Shown here one piece after another: positions 6,451-15,652 of a stretch of DNA of 64,000 nt (the first letter of the stretch is position 1; every line of letters starts with the position of its first letter). A program made the translations under genes and the position numbers. The stretch lies in NCBI RefSeq assembly GCF_963668165.1, contig NZ_OY764212.1, positions 62,001 to 126,000 on the forward strand, in the 5' to 3' direction. The stretch is from Marispirochaeta sp. (GTDB taxonomy: Bacteria > Spirochaetota > Spirochaetia > JC444 > Marispirochaetaceae). The notes beneath the pieces were generated by a model that was given only the letters and a program-made list of their open reading frames with translations, made no database searches and had not been told where the DNA came from.

Positions 6451-7965
6451 ATGAGCCAGTCTCATCTGATCATATCCAATGTAAGCTTTCATTATGATAA
6501 TTCCCTGGATCCACTTTTTAAAAATCTCAGCCTGACTGTATCCTCCGGATTTACGGCCTTGGTCGGGAAAAACGGTTCAGGAAAAACAACATTACTGCGG
6601 CTGATTATGGGTGATCTTCAACCCCATTCAGGAAGCATTTCTGCTCCGGAGTCCAGGTTGTACTGTTCCCAGACCACCGATGCCATCCCGGAAGGTCTTG
6701 ACGACTTTTTCAACTCCCTGTACAGCGGCGATAACGAGGCAGGACGCCTCTTCTCCATCCTCGGTTTGGATTACGACTGGCCACTGCGTTGGGATACCCT
6801 GAGCAGAGGCGAACGCAAGCGGGCTCAGCTGGCTGCGGCATTGTGGGCCGCTCCGGATTTCCTTGCCCTCGACGAGCCCACTAATCACCTGGACGAGGAT
6901 GCTCAGGCTATGCTGATAAATGCTCTTAAGGGGTATCGGGGCATTGCCCTGGTGGTTAGTCACGACCGGGCGTTTCTTGACAGCCTATGCGATACCTCTC
7001 TGTTTCTGCAGCAGGGAGGGATACTGCGGCGTCCTGGAACCCTTTCCAGTGCCCTGGAGCAGGAGGAGAGGGAAGAGCTGGAAATACACAGGCGACATGA
7101 GCAGGAACAAAAAGAGTTAAAACGCCTGCAAAAGCAGACCCAGCTGCAGAAAGAAAAAGCCGACAGGCACAGTCGGGACTTTTCCAAGCGTGGTCTGGAC
7201 CCTAAAGATCACGATGCCAAAGCCCGGGTCGACGGAATGCGTCTTTCCGGTAAGGATGCCGTCGGCGCCAGGCTGTACAAGACTATGCAGCAAAGGGCCC
7301 AAAGAGCGGAAGAACGCCTGGAAAATCTGGCTCTGCCCGGGAAGCAGAAGACAGGAGTTACCTTCAAAACTCGCGTTTCCGGCGGGCGCAGGCTGGTGCA
7401 CCTTAAAGAGGGTAAAGTTCCTCTGGGCGAAGACCGCATTCTCTGCCATCCGGAACTGATTATACAGTCTGGAGACCGGGTTGCCCTTAGCGGGCCCAAC
7501 GGTTCGGGGAAAACCAGCCTGCTGTGGAAAATACTCAGGACTCATCGGGAAAGGTCGCAGAATTGGCTGTACCTGCCCCAGGAGGTCCCTTCCGAAATGC
7601 GTCTTGAACTTGAGCGCCAATACCGGGAACTTTCTGACCCGAAAAAAGGAGAGCTGCTGGCGTTCTTTTCCCGTTTAAACGGAGATCCTGAGGGTTTCAC
7701 CGATGTGCTGAGCATGAGCTCCGGAGAACTGAGTAAATTCCTGCTCTCCCTGGGTTTGCTGCGGGAGTCGGAGGTGATAATTCTTGACGAGCCAACCAAT
7801 CATCTGGATCTTATCTCACGCATGGCTGTGGAAAAGGCACTCGCCGACTGGCCCGGCGCTCTGCTTTTAATCAGCCACGACCAGATTTTCCGGGAGAAGC
7901 TGACCCGGATTCATTGGGAAATACGGGGAACGATGTTGAATGTTGAAGTCCCTCTGGACCTGTAG
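6451..7965 (+). CDS. ABC-F family ATPase (ribosome-associated, antibiotic-resistance/translation factor type)
   Basis: A 504-residue protein with two ABC domains and no membrane segments. The first has Walker A GKNGSGKT (40-47), signature LSRGERKRAQ (117-126) and Walker B LALDEPTNHLD. The second has GPNGSGKTSL, MSSGELSKF and IILDEPTNHLD. The ~80-residue linker is charged (EQEQKELKRLQKQTQLQKEKADRHSRDF) and matches the P-site tRNA interaction motif region of ABC-F proteins. Such proteins bind the ribosomal E site and either rescue it from antibiotics or aid translation. It is monocistronic with AGGAGG at 6441 and a structured leader. The exact subfamily cannot be assigned. Confidence 0.9.
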   Translation: MSQSHLIISNVSFHYDNSLDPLFKNLSLTVSSGFTALVGKNGSGKTTLLRLIMGDLQPHSGSISAPESRLYCSQTTDAIPEGLDDFFNSLYSGDNEAGRLFSILGLDYDWPLRWDTLSRGERKRAQLAAALWAAPDFLALDEPTNHLDEDAQAMLINALKGYRGIALVVSHDRAFLDSLCDTSLFLQQGGILRRPGTLSSALEQEEREELEIHRRHEQEQKELKRLQKQTQLQKEKADRHSRDFSKRGLDPKDHDAKARVDGMRLSGKDAVGARLYKTMQQRAQRAEERLENLALPGKQKTGVTFKTRVSGGRRLVHLKEGKVPLGEDRILCHPELIIQSGDRVALSGPNGSGKTSLLWKILRTHRERSQNWLYLPQEVPSEMRLELERQYRELSDPKKGELLAFFSRLNGDPEGFTDVLSMSSGELSKFLLSLGLLRESEVIILDEPTNHLDLISRMAVEKALADWPGALLLISHDQIFREKLTRIHWEIRGTMLNVEVPLDL

Positions 7966-8069
7966 ATCAATTTTTTGTCGCTGTTATGCGTGGGTTTTAT
8001 GTGATTAATGAATGACTATACGGAAATCCGTCTGAGAACCATGGAATGTCCTCGTCTTTCTCGTGCTTT

Positions 8070-8180
8070 ACCGTTGATCATCGACGAAGGTTTAGCTAAA
8101 TTTACTCCCGTCGGCCTCTCTTAATAAAGAGAGGCCTGCTACTATAGTATTGCAAAGAGCATTCTGCATTATGTCCGATC
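8070..8180 (+). repeat. Duplicated clpS leader (copy 1), with orphan clpS start codon
   Basis: This 111-bp segment is ~90% identical to 18941-19050, the leader and first codons of clpS, with one indel. It includes the 10-bp-stem hairpin GGCCTCTCTT-AATA-AAGAGAGGCC (8113-8136) and the start ATGTCCGATC at 8171. After that point the sequences part. The orphan frame runs 30 codons (MSDPGGPVSS...) to TGA 8261-8263 and has no ClpS similarity. It is therefore a duplicated regulatory fragment detached from its gene. Confidence 0.85.
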
Positions 8181-8243
8181 CGGGCGGCCCGGTTTCCTCT
8201 TCTGGTATCTGGAAACCGGAGCGAGGGCACAGAACACTGCGCC

Positions 8244-8624
8244 TCACCCGGCGGCTATGCTGAGTGTGTTGAGCCGGTATACCGGATGCTTTGTTTCACC
8301 GGTGGCATGAATCAGCCAGTTCCCCGTGTGCAATTTGTGATCACCCAGATCACGAAAGAGTGCCTTCGTCTGATGAATCCCACGGATCAGCCGCCGCCCA
8401 GGGAAGCGTACATACTCCTCTCCCATCCCCTGGGCACCAAACCTCTCTCCGGCTGCCCTTCGGGACACATCAGCCGAACGGTGACGGATAAATGTTTCTA
8501 CTTCCTCAAGATCAATGGATGTTCCCGGTACCGAAAAGGATGGAATCACTGCATGGGTTGTTCTGCACAACCTGCAGCGGACCCGCAGTATCGAGATCAA
8601 TCGGCTGTAATGGTATTTCTTATG
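8244..8624 (-). pseudogene. Transposase-associated DUF6431-like fragment, 5' end cut by a MITE
   Basis: The reverse frame has a zinc-finger-like start (HYSRLISILRVRCRLCRTTHAVIPSF) resembling the N-terminal DUF6431 domain of transposase-like proteins, where 'RxRCRxCxxTHALLP' is typical. Its upstream boundary is the TA next to the MITE at 8625, with no start codon beyond a possible TTG. Downstream the frame (to 8244) loses recognisable similarity. It is read as the remnant of an insertion sequence. The identification rests on one motif, so confidence is moderate. Confidence 0.5.
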
Positions 8625-8772
8625 TAGTGTCCCGAATCGTGGGGATGGATAATCTTCAGTCCGCTAAAATACCGGGAAATTGGATAAAATTCCGACAGGA
8701 CAATAGATTTGAATGTAATTCCAGGATATTCAAAGGTTTATCGTAACTCTATCCCCACGGTTCTGAACACTA
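8625..8772. mobile_element. MITE copy A (148 bp, TA-flanked)
   Basis: The 22-bp terminal inverted repeats (8625-8646 and 8751-8772) differ at 3 positions: TAGTGTcCcGAAtCGTGGGG on the left, and the same with T, A, C on the complementary right end. The element is bounded by TA on both sides, as for Tc1/mariner/IS630-type targets, and has no coding capacity. A 10-bp direct repeat, TATTTCTTAT (8614-8623 and 8775-8784), also flanks it. Confidence 0.8.
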
Positions 8773-9218
8773 TTTATTTCTTATATGCCCCGTGGCGGGA
8801 GAAGGCGCCATGGTTCCTGCACTGCGGAGACAGCATTCTTCTGCATGCATTGTTCCCTTTCCCCTTTCCTTACAGTTTCAACTCATTCTTATAGGTCATT
8901 ATATCATAGACCTTCCGGTCCTTCATCTCTGCATACCCTAAAAAGCATCACCGGAAGAAGATCCGGCAGATCCTTTTCTCCTTTTCGTACGGACAAACAA
9001 ATAGTTGTATCCAGAACACTTAGGTATGAAAACCAACTACCTGAACCTGTCCATTGTCACGGAGAAAATAAGCGTACAGGTTGATATCTTCCATTCTCAA
9101 GATATGGAATGCCTTGAGGTACCGGCTCTGCCGCGCCGCCGTGTGGAAAAATTAAAATTGCTGTGGGGAAGAAATTAATCCAATATACTACCTAAAATTG
9201 ATCAAATGGATATTATTG
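8773..9218. other. Gene-poor stretch, no supported feature
   Basis: About 445 bp between MITE A and the response regulator. Open frames here (for example 8785-9084, Arg/Ser/His-rich) have no recognisable domain, no ribosome binding site and biased composition, so I do not call them genes. It probably belongs to the same decayed mobile segment as 8070-8772. Confidence 0.5.
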
Positions 9219-9815
9219 ATGATTAGGGTTTTCGTTGTGGATGATCACCCCATAGTGCGTTGCGGTCTGAAGTTTATAGCTCAGAAAACTTCAGACATTG
9301 ACATATGCTGGGAAGCGGAGAACGGCTCAACCGCACTTCAGATGATTCGTGAGGTAGAACCCGATGTGATAGTTCTAGATATCTCACTACCTGATATTAG
9401 TGGTATGGAAGTGCTCAAGCAACTTCACAGTGAAGGATTCGCTATTCCGGTTCTGATTCTGAGTGGTTCTTCTGATGAACAGTATGCAGTCCGCGCACTC
9501 AAGGCAGGAGCCTCCGGGTTTCTATCCAAAGCAGGGAGTACCGATGAGATAATCCAGGCTGTCCGTACTGCGAGTGCCGGGCGTTATTATATCAGCCAGC
9601 GGACGGCTGAAAAGCTCGCCGAAACATTTTCATTGTCAGAAAGTGAATACCCACATCTTTTGCTTTCCGATCGGGAGTTCGATGTGATGCTGTTTTTAGC
9701 AAAAGGTTATAGGATTTGTGACATCAGCAATATACTAAACCTGAGCCCTACTACAGTAAGCACCTATAGAACTCGGCTTCTAAAAAAAATAGCTGCAACA
9801 GCAATGCGGAACTGA
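9219..9815 (+). CDS. NarL/FixJ-family response regulator, C-terminus frameshifted at an A8 run
   Basis: The receiver domain has D8, D9, phosphoacceptor D54, S82 and K104, followed by a LuxR-type HTH (LLSDREFDVMLFLAKGYRICDISNILNLSPTTVSTYRTRLLKK). ATG 9219 is chosen because the receiver begins 'MIRVFVVDDHP' right there. The annotated frame ends early with 'IAATAMRN'. One extra A in the run of eight A's at 9782-9789 restores 'NSCNSNAELTLYVARHRLL' ending at 9847, the expected last helix of the HTH. The gene is therefore either recently broken, decoded by slippage on A8, or carries a sequencing error. No partner kinase is adjacent. Confidence 0.85.
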   Translation: MIRVFVVDDHPIVRCGLKFIAQKTSDIDICWEAENGSTALQMIREVEPDVIVLDISLPDISGMEVLKQLHSEGFAIPVLILSGSSDEQYAVRALKAGASGFLSKAGSTDEIIQAVRTASAGRYYISQRTAEKLAETFSLSESEYPHLLLSDREFDVMLFLAKGYRICDISNILNLSPTTVSTYRTRLLKKIAATAMRN

Positions 9816-9958
9816 CCCTCTATGTCGCAAGGCATAGGCTATTATAAATTCAGAATGTAGTTGAAAAGCTACAAAAATAGTATTGATCATACGACATACA
9901 AATATCTCCTTAAGCTCTATTCTTTTTAGGAGCCGCAACACTTTAGGAGGTATTTAAG

Positions 9959-11650
9959 ATGAAATGGTTTTATAATCTGAAAATTGCGAACAAACTGATA
10001 ATCGCGTTTATGCTGGTAACAGCCATAACGGGGGTTGTCGGTTTTATCGGTATTTCGAATATGGGCAAGATCAACAATTTTGCCGATTACATGTATGAAA
10101 CTGAATTAATGGGTCTCTATTATGTAAAGGAAGCCAACATTCAGCTGATTTACGCCACCCGGGCAGAGAAGAATCTCCTGATAGCACCGACCATTGAAGA
10201 ACAGGGTAGCTATTATGATGATTATCTTGCATTTATTGGAGAAATGGATACTCTTCTGGAACAGGCTGAGCCTATGTTTTATTCCGTTGAAGCTGAAGAG
10301 ATGTTCCAGAGTCTTTATCAGGCCATAGGTGAATGGCGCACAACCAGTGCCCGGGTAGTCGAAATCGCCTTGGCCGAGGGAACTGCAGAGGCCAGGGAGT
10401 CCAGGAACCTGTCCATGGGCGCTGGCCGGGAAAAACTTGATGTAGTCGATGAGTTGATGACGCAGCTTGGGGACATAAAAGAGGCGAATGCGGCGGATTC
10501 TGCGGTGATAACAACGGAAACCTACAGGGCGAGTCTGAAATTCATGATTATCCTTGTTGCTGCCGGAATGATCCTTGGAATCTTGCTGGGGCTTTTTATC
10601 TCACGGGTTATCAGTTTGCCCTTGAAGAAAGGTGTTTCCATGGCCAACGCCATCTCCAAAGGCGATCTTTCCTACCGCATTGTTATCGATCGTAAGGACG
10701 AGACCGGAGAGCTGGTAAACGCCCTGAACCATGCGTCGGTAAAGCTGAAAGAAATCGTCAGAGCTGTAAAGATCTCTGCAGAAAACGTGGCGAGCGGAAG
10801 TCAGCAGCTTAGTACCTCCTCGGAACAGCTCTCCCAAGGAGCATCGGAGCAGGCCTCCTCTGCCGAGGAGGTGAGTTCTTCCATGGAAGAGATGTCTGCA
10901 ACAATCCGTCAGACTATGGACAATTCCAACCAAACCGAAAGTATCGCCAATCGTTCGGCAGCTGATACCGTCGAAGGAGAGCAGGCTGTAATGCAGACTG
11001 TAAACGCCATGAAGGAGATAACCGGCAAGATCTCCATTATCGAGGAGATCGCCCGGCAGACAAACCTGCTGGCACTGAATGCCGCCATCGAGGCCGCCAG
11101 GGCGGGTGAGTACGGGCGGGGTTTTGCTGTTGTCGCTGCCGAGGTCCGGAAACTGGCGGAACGCAGTCAGCAGGCAGCCAGGGAAATAAACGAGCTTTCC
11201 GAGTCCAGTGTAACCGTTGCCGAAAGCGCGGGGACACTCCTGAACAGCATTGTACCGAATATCCGTAAGACCGCGGAACTGGTCCAGGAGATAAGCGCTG
11301 CCAGCAACGAACAGTCCAGCGGGGCCGAGCAGATTACCGAGGCCATAATACAGCTCGATACGGTTATCCAGCAGAACGCATCTGCATCTGAGCAGATTTC
11401 CAGCACTGCAACCGAGCTGTCTAGTCAGGCCGAGAAGCTCGAAGAGGCGCTTCTGTACTTTAAAGTCGAAGACGAGGTTTCTTCCTCCGTAAATAGAGTC
11501 ATTCCCCGGATAACTGTGAGTGCGGGCAGACAGAACTATTCCAGAGGGAATGGTAATAGAGAGAAGGGCGGGATAACTCTAAAGGAGTCTAATCAAGCAC
11601 CACTTCCCGTTACGGCAGACGAACTTGACGGGGATTTCGAAACCTTCTAA
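9959..11650 (+). CDS. Methyl-accepting chemotaxis protein
   Basis: A 563-residue transmembrane chemoreceptor. TM1 spans ~12-32. A periplasmic four-helix-bundle-like region covers 33-190 (many conserved helices, no Cache motif). TM2 spans ~193-215, HAMP ~216-268, and then the signalling domain with the hairpin tip [21 protein letters not shown]. Gln/Glu-rich heptads flank it and carry likely methylation sites. It passes ligand state to CheA through CheW. The CheW gene follows by 13 bp, so the pair forms one operon. AGGAGG lies 7 bases before ATG 9959. The ligand is unknown. Confidence 0.95.
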   Translation: MKWFYNLKIANKLIIAFMLVTAITGVVGFIGISNMGKINNFADYMYETELMGLYYVKEANIQLIYATRAEKNLLIAPTIEEQGSYYDDYLAFIGEMDTLLEQAEPMFYSVEAEEMFQSLYQAIGEWRTTSARVVEIALAEGTAEARESRNLSMGAGREKLDVVDELMTQLGDIKEANAADSAVITTETYRASLKFMIILVAAGMILGILLGLFISRVISLPLKKGVSMANAISKGDLSYRIVIDRKDETGELVNALNHASVKLKEIVRAVKISAENVASGSQQLSTSSEQLSQGASEQASSAEEVSSSMEEMSATIRQTMDNSNQTESIANRSAADTVEGEQAVMQTVNAMKEITGKISIIEEIARQTNLLALNAAIEAARAGEYGRGFAVVAAEVRKLAERSQQAAREINELSESSVTVAESAGTLLNSIVPNIRKTAELVQEISAASNEQSSGAEQITEAIIQLDTVIQQNASASEQISSTATELSSQAEKLEEALLYFKVEDEVSSSVNRVIPRITVSAGRQNYSRGNGNREKGGITLKESNQAPLPVTADELDGDFETF

Positions 11651-11663
11651 AAGGATAAAAAAT

Positions 11664-12164
11664 ATGGATGCGAGCATACAGAATACAACCAATCAGTTTC
11701 TGGTATTCAGTCTGAAAGGCGAACACTACGCCCTGCCTGTAGAGGAGGTGCGGGAGGTTCTGGATTTAAGCAGGATAACCAGGATTCCCGGGGCCCCCGA
11801 TTATATTCGGGGTATTATAAATGTCCGAGGTGCAGTGGTCCCGGTTATGGATTTGCGGCTGAAATTTGATTCGGGAATTCATGAAGCAGATGATGAATCC
11901 CGGACTATTATTGTTCTGGATCTGAGCAAAAGAGGACTTTCAGCCTCTTTAGGGGTCCTTACCGACACTGTAGATGCAGTTCTGCATATAGAGGAAGAGA
12001 TGATCGACCAGCCGCCCCAGATCGGCGAGCACGACAGGAGCGGAGACTCAAGCTATCTAAAAGGTATTGGTAAAGTCGAGGATGACTTTGTCATGATCCT
12101 TGATACCGAAAAGATGTTCTCTCCCCAGGATTTGGTTTACGGCGGGAATCCTGCTTCATTGTGA
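11664..12164 (+). CDS. cheW: CheW chemotaxis coupling protein
   Basis: A 166-residue CheW-domain protein (NQFLVFSLKGEHYALPVEEVREVLD...IPGAPDYIRGIINVRGAVVPVMDLRLKF) that couples receptors to the kinase CheA in the cytoplasmic array. ATG 11664 is chosen after AAAGGA; the frame upstream runs into the MCP gene end. Length is normal. Co-transcribed with the MCP, it is probably a dedicated adaptor. No cheA or cheY is in the window, so it must work with a central pathway elsewhere. Confidence 0.92.
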   Translation: MDASIQNTTNQFLVFSLKGEHYALPVEEVREVLDLSRITRIPGAPDYIRGIINVRGAVVPVMDLRLKFDSGIHEADDESRTIIVLDLSKRGLSASLGVLTDTVDAVLHIEEEMIDQPPQIGEHDRSGDSSYLKGIGKVEDDFVMILDTEKMFSPQDLVYGGNPASL

Positions 12165-12182
12165 GGTTAGAACCGGCGGAGA

Positions 12183-13268
12183 TCAACTGATAGAAGTATA
12201 GTGATTCTTATAGAAATTTCTGTTTTCTGAAAGAATCAGGTTTGATACGATCTCCACTCCCTGGAGGGGAGATCTGTCATTAGTTTCCAGAATATGTTCC
12301 AAGGTCTTAACTGTATAATAGCCCTGAAGGATCGGGTTCTGATAAATTACAGCCGAGAGGAGATGAGTCTCCAGATGGTGCATGGCGGAGCTGTCAATGT
12401 CATGCAGAAGCGTAATCGTTTTGCTGTATTCAAGTTTCTCCAGGGCGTGCAGAAATTCAGTATTAAAGGCTGCAATAAGATACACGGCGCTTACCTGCCC
12501 CTGGCGGCTGTGCAGAAGGTCCGTAATTTGGGTGTCAACATATCCGTTTTGCAGTTTTGTGGTTATGTATTGAATATCAATTTTGACATTCGGAAAAAAG
12601 GATCCTGTTACAGATAAGAACCCGGAAAGCCGGTCCTTGTTTATATCAGGAGCATCGGAGAAACGGAGTTCGCGTTCATTTGACGTGATGATCAATACTT
12701 TCGGATTATTCTGGAATTGCAAAGTTTTTCCTATCAGTTCACCAGCCAGCCGTCCGCCGGCTTGATAATCCGATCCGATGTAACAAATTCGATTACTATC
12801 CGGGGCGTCCACATTGAAGGTTACATAGGGAATATCATGCTTTTCTGCAATCTGGAATATCTGTTTCATATCGTAAAGCCTCTGATTAACAAAAGCAAGA
12901 GCACTGACTCCCTTTTCAATTTCGTCTGACAGTCTGCGTATATAACTTTCCGAATCTGATTCAGGGATTGTGTAATAATGTACGTCATAGTTGAAAGGTC
13001 TGATTTCCTGAGCTGCAACTTCGATTCCCTTGCGAATATCACCCCAGAAATAGGCCGGCAGGGAAGAGGAGAATACGGCAATTCTGTGTACCTTGTTTCG
13101 GACCAAAACCTGAGATGCTTTATGGGGAACATAGTTGTTCTCTCTTGCGAAGGTGTGGATACGTTCTTTTAAGCTTCCGGACACATATCCAGTGCCGTTT
13201 AATGCTCGACTGACTGTTATAAGTGAAATACCTAATCTACGTGCTATCTCTTTTTGAGTAATTCGCAT
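12183..13268 (-). CDS. LacI-family transcriptional regulator of the xyloside locus
   Basis: A 361-residue regulator. The N-terminal HTH is 'MRITQKEIARRLGISLITVSRALNGTGYVS' (1-30) with the hinge after residue 50, then a periplasmic-binding-protein-like sensor domain (RNKVHRIAVFSSSLPAYFWGDIRKGIEVAAQE...). ATG 13268 is chosen because LacI proteins start just before 'ITQKEIARRLG' and TGGAG lies upstream; the longer frame adds only low-complexity residues. It diverges from the binding protein/GH31 operon, and a 24-bp palindrome lies between them, so it very likely represses that operon until the sugar is present (inference). Confidence 0.92.
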   Translation of the reverse strand: MRITQKEIARRLGISLITVSRALNGTGYVSGSLKERIHTFARENNYVPHKASQVLVRNKVHRIAVFSSSLPAYFWGDIRKGIEVAAQEIRPFNYDVHYYTIPESDSESYIRRLSDEIEKGVSALAFVNQRLYDMKQIFQIAEKHDIPYVTFNVDAPDSNRICYIGSDYQAGGRLAGELIGKTLQFQNNPKVLIITSNERELRFSDAPDINKDRLSGFLSVTGSFFPNVKIDIQYITTKLQNGYVDTQITDLLHSRQGQVSAVYLIAAFNTEFLHALEKLEYSKTITLLHDIDSSAMHHLETHLLSAVIYQNPILQGYYTVKTLEHILETNDRSPLQGVEIVSNLILSENRNFYKNHYTSIS

Positions 13269-13355
13269 TATTGGCTCCAAAGATGTATTCCGGATTAAGA
13301 TTATACTTGAATAATTTGCCGGGTGACAACTTTCTCGCCTCTCGGCATAAATTGT

Positions 13356-13395
13356 TTGACGGCTCATTATTCATATGATATACGTATATCATATG
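13356..13395 (+). promoter_or_regulatory. Promoter with a 24-bp perfect palindrome: candidate LacI operator
   Basis: TTGACG (13356-13361) and TATACG (13379-13384) with a 17-bp spacer form the promoter of the transport operon. A perfect 24-bp palindrome (arm CATATGATATAC) covers 13372-13395, overlapping -10 and the transcript start. Its core lacks the usual CG-centred LacI core but has the even symmetry and central CG dinucleotide step (AC|GT) of that family. Binding here would block RNA polymerase. Confidence 0.75.
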
Positions 13396-13439
13396 GTTTC
13401 AATAAAAAAAGCAAGCCATATAACCTAAGGAGGCATAGT

Positions 13440-14699
13440 ATGAAAAAGGTCTTTGCTGTTTTTCTGATGGTGCTTGTTTGTTCATGGGCTTTTGCCGGCG
13501 GCCAAAAGGATGCCGATAGCGGTGGTTCAAAAACCTTAGATCTGCTGTTTTACAGTCCTGAGCTGCAGGAACAATACAAGGAAATGGCCGCAGCATACAA
13601 GGAAGCGACAGGGGTAACTCTGGACATTACCGTTTTGCAGGCGGATTATCGCACTGTTTTAAACAGTCGAATAAATTCCGGGGATGTTCCGGACATATTC
13701 ATGAGTAGTGCATATGCTGATAACTCGACTTACAAAGATTACATCTATGATTTAACCGATGAGGACTTTATACAACATATAGAACCATCGGCTCTCCAGG
13801 GAGTCACGGTAAACGGCAGGATCCTTGGATATCCTTTCCTGGTGCAGTCTCATTCATTAATCTACAATAAAAAAGTTTTTTCCGACCTTGGGATTACTAA
13901 ACTTCCTGGGACTATACGGGAGCTCGAAGAAACCGCCAAAAGGATCAAGGACGCAGGTATTCAGCCTTTTGCTACGGGTTTCAAAGAGTTTTGGGTCTTA
14001 CCGCAGACAGCCTGGCACGTCCTCGCTCCGGTTGCAGTTGAGTCTTACGGCGGTTATGAGAATTTTGTAACAATGCTGAACAATGGTTCCTTGACCTTTA
14101 GCGATATTCCCGAGATGAGAAATGTATTTGATGTTCTCGATTTAATCAGGAAATACGGCGGACCGAAACCAAATGAATCAGATTTTAATAATCAGACTTC
14201 ATCCCTGGCTGCCGGAAAAGTCGCTATTATTCATCAGGGTAACTGGGCTGAGGATACTATTCGCAAAACTAATCCCGGTGCCGACATCGGGTATCTCGTT
14301 GGACCGGTTGGGAATGATCCAACGAGAGCTGGCATTATGTTTGATTCCAATCAGACTATCCGGATTGCCAAAGATGGTAAAAACCTGCAGGCAGCTCTTG
14401 ATTGGCTGCGATGGTTGACAACTTCCGAGTATGGCAAAAACTGGATCCCTGGAAAGATCAAGCAGCTTTCTCCAATAAAAGGTGCCTCCGCGCCGGACGC
14501 GCAAATAGCAGAAGAAACAGTCAGGATGATCGCCGAAGGTATTCCGGCATATCCCTGGTTTTATCAAATGTTCCCTACCGGTACGGAACAGACATTGGGC
14601 GCCATTCTGCAAGGTTATTGTGCCGGCCAAACAGATAGAAACGAAACCCTTGCCGCTCTTGATGCGCAATACACGAAGATCTCCAGGGCTGCTGAATAA
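13440..14699 (+). CDS. Sugar ABC transporter substrate-binding protein
   Basis: A 419-residue exported extracellular solute-binding protein, family 1. The signal peptide is MKKVFAVFLMVLVCSWAFA, with predicted cleavage after residue 19 before GGQKD, the usual style of spirochaetal binding proteins. The mature part has 'DLLFYSPELQEQYKEMAAAYKEATGVTLDITV' and 'SGDVPDIFMSS' near the N-terminus. TAAGGAGG lies 5 bases before ATG 13440. It is the first gene of an operon with two permeases and a GH31 enzyme. By context it binds an alpha-xyloside or related oligosaccharide (inference). The ATPase subunit is absent, so a shared MsmK-type ATPase is expected. Confidence 0.93.
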   Translation: MKKVFAVFLMVLVCSWAFAGGQKDADSGGSKTLDLLFYSPELQEQYKEMAAAYKEATGVTLDITVLQADYRTVLNSRINSGDVPDIFMSSAYADNSTYKDYIYDLTDEDFIQHIEPSALQGVTVNGRILGYPFLVQSHSLIYNKKVFSDLGITKLPGTIRELEETAKRIKDAGIQPFATGFKEFWVLPQTAWHVLAPVAVESYGGYENFVTMLNNGSLTFSDIPEMRNVFDVLDLIRKYGGPKPNESDFNNQTSSLAAGKVAIIHQGNWAEDTIRKTNPGADIGYLVGPVGNDPTRAGIMFDSNQTIRIAKDGKNLQAALDWLRWLTTSEYGKNWIPGKIKQLSPIKGASAPDAQIAEETVRMIAEGIPAYPWFYQMFPTGTEQTLGAILQGYCAGQTDRNETLAALDAQYTKISRAAE

Positions 14700-14723
14700 A
14701 ATATGATCGTTTCCCTGTTAATA

Positions 14724-14746
14724 CCGGAAGGCTTCATGCCTTCCGG
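14724..14746 (+). promoter_or_regulatory. Intercistronic hairpin after the binding-protein gene
   Basis: CCGGAAGGC-TTCAT-GCCTTCCGG forms a perfect 9-bp stem in the 62-bp gap between binding protein and permease. With no T-run after it, it probably protects the upstream mRNA and lowers permease expression, a common arrangement in binding-protein transport operons. Confidence 0.65.
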
Positions 14747-14761
14747 ATTTGTGAGAAGATT

Positions 14762-15652
14762 ATGAATGCTTTGACTGGCAGGAAAATTAACACTGTTTTT
14801 GTATTTGCTCTGTTTACTGTACCGGCTCTCGCGGCAATCTTTTTATCCGTTCTGGTTCCCTTCTTTATGAGTATTATCTATTCTTTTACCAAGTGGAATG
14901 GGCTCGATAAAGTTCCTGTGTTTATTGGTTTATCCAATTATAAGGAACTGATTTTTGATGATCCTGAAATGGTTAGCTCTCTTTTTTTTACTCTTCGTCT
15001 TACTTTTCTCACTGTAATATTTACGAATACTATCGCCCTTACCCTGGCGGTATTTCTGGATTCTGACATCAATGGCAAAAACTTCCTGCGTGCTGCCTTT
15101 TATATCCCGCATATAGTCAGCCTGATAGTCATAGGGTATATATGGAAGTTCATTTTCACCAGCGGTTTTGACTCTTTATATAATCTTTTGAAATGGAAAA
15201 TCTTCCAGCAGAGTTGGTTGGGCGATGGAGATATCGCTTTTGTGAGTGTTGCAATGGTATCTGTGTGGCAGGCTATAGGCTTCTACATGGTTATTTATAT
15301 CGCCGGGCTTCAGACGGTCCCCAAAGAGCTCATGGAAGCTTCGATGATTGATGGAGCGTCTCCTCTGCGCAGGTTTTTCCGGATAACACTGCCAATGATA
15401 ATGCCATCGGTAACGGTTTGCGTTTTCTATTCTCTTTCCAATGGCCTCAAGGCATTCGATGTTATTTTCAGCCTGACGAACGGGGGGCCTGGGACAGCGA
15501 CGATGAGCATTGCTCTGGATATATATCGAACAGCTTTTATCATCAGTAGATTTGGTTACGGAACGGCGAAATCGGTGGTTCTTTTTCTGACTATTCTTCT
15601 GCTCACGTTTTTCCAGATAAAGGCATTTAAGCGGCGGGAGGTTGAATTATGA
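14762..15652 (+). CDS. Sugar ABC transporter permease, UgpA/MalF type
   Basis: A 296-residue inner-membrane permease with six predicted transmembrane segments (first at ~13-36). The EAA loop is 'ELMEASMIDGASPLRRFFRITLPMI' near residue 200, followed by 'FDVIFSLTNGGPGTATMSIALDIYRTAF', typical of the first CUT1 permease. It pairs with the next gene, whose start overlaps its stop (4 bp). It imports the sugar delivered by the binding protein encoded upstream. Confidence 0.93.
   Translation: MNALTGRKINTVFVFALFTVPALAAIFLSVLVPFFMSIIYSFTKWNGLDKVPVFIGLSNYKELIFDDPEMVSSLFFTLRLTFLTVIFTNTIALTLAVFLDSDINGKNFLRAAFYIPHIVSLIVIGYIWKFIFTSGFDSLYNLLKWKIFQQSWLGDGDIAFVSVAMVSVWQAIGFYMVIYIAGLQTVPKELMEASMIDGASPLRRFFRITLPMIMPSVTVCVFYSLSNGLKAFDVIFSLTNGGPGTATMSIALDIYRTAFIISRFGYGTAKSVVLFLTILLLTFFQIKAFKRREVEL

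Noticed and set aside
8189..8219. CCGGTTTCC...GGAAACCGG inverted repeat as a terminator
   Set aside because: 9-bp stem but a 13-base loop, no T-run, and no gene reads into it. It may be an IS end, but nothing confirms this.
8785..9084. 99-codon frame in the gene-poor stretch
   Set aside because: Arg/Ser/His-rich, no domain, no Shine-Dalgarno and located in decayed mobile DNA.
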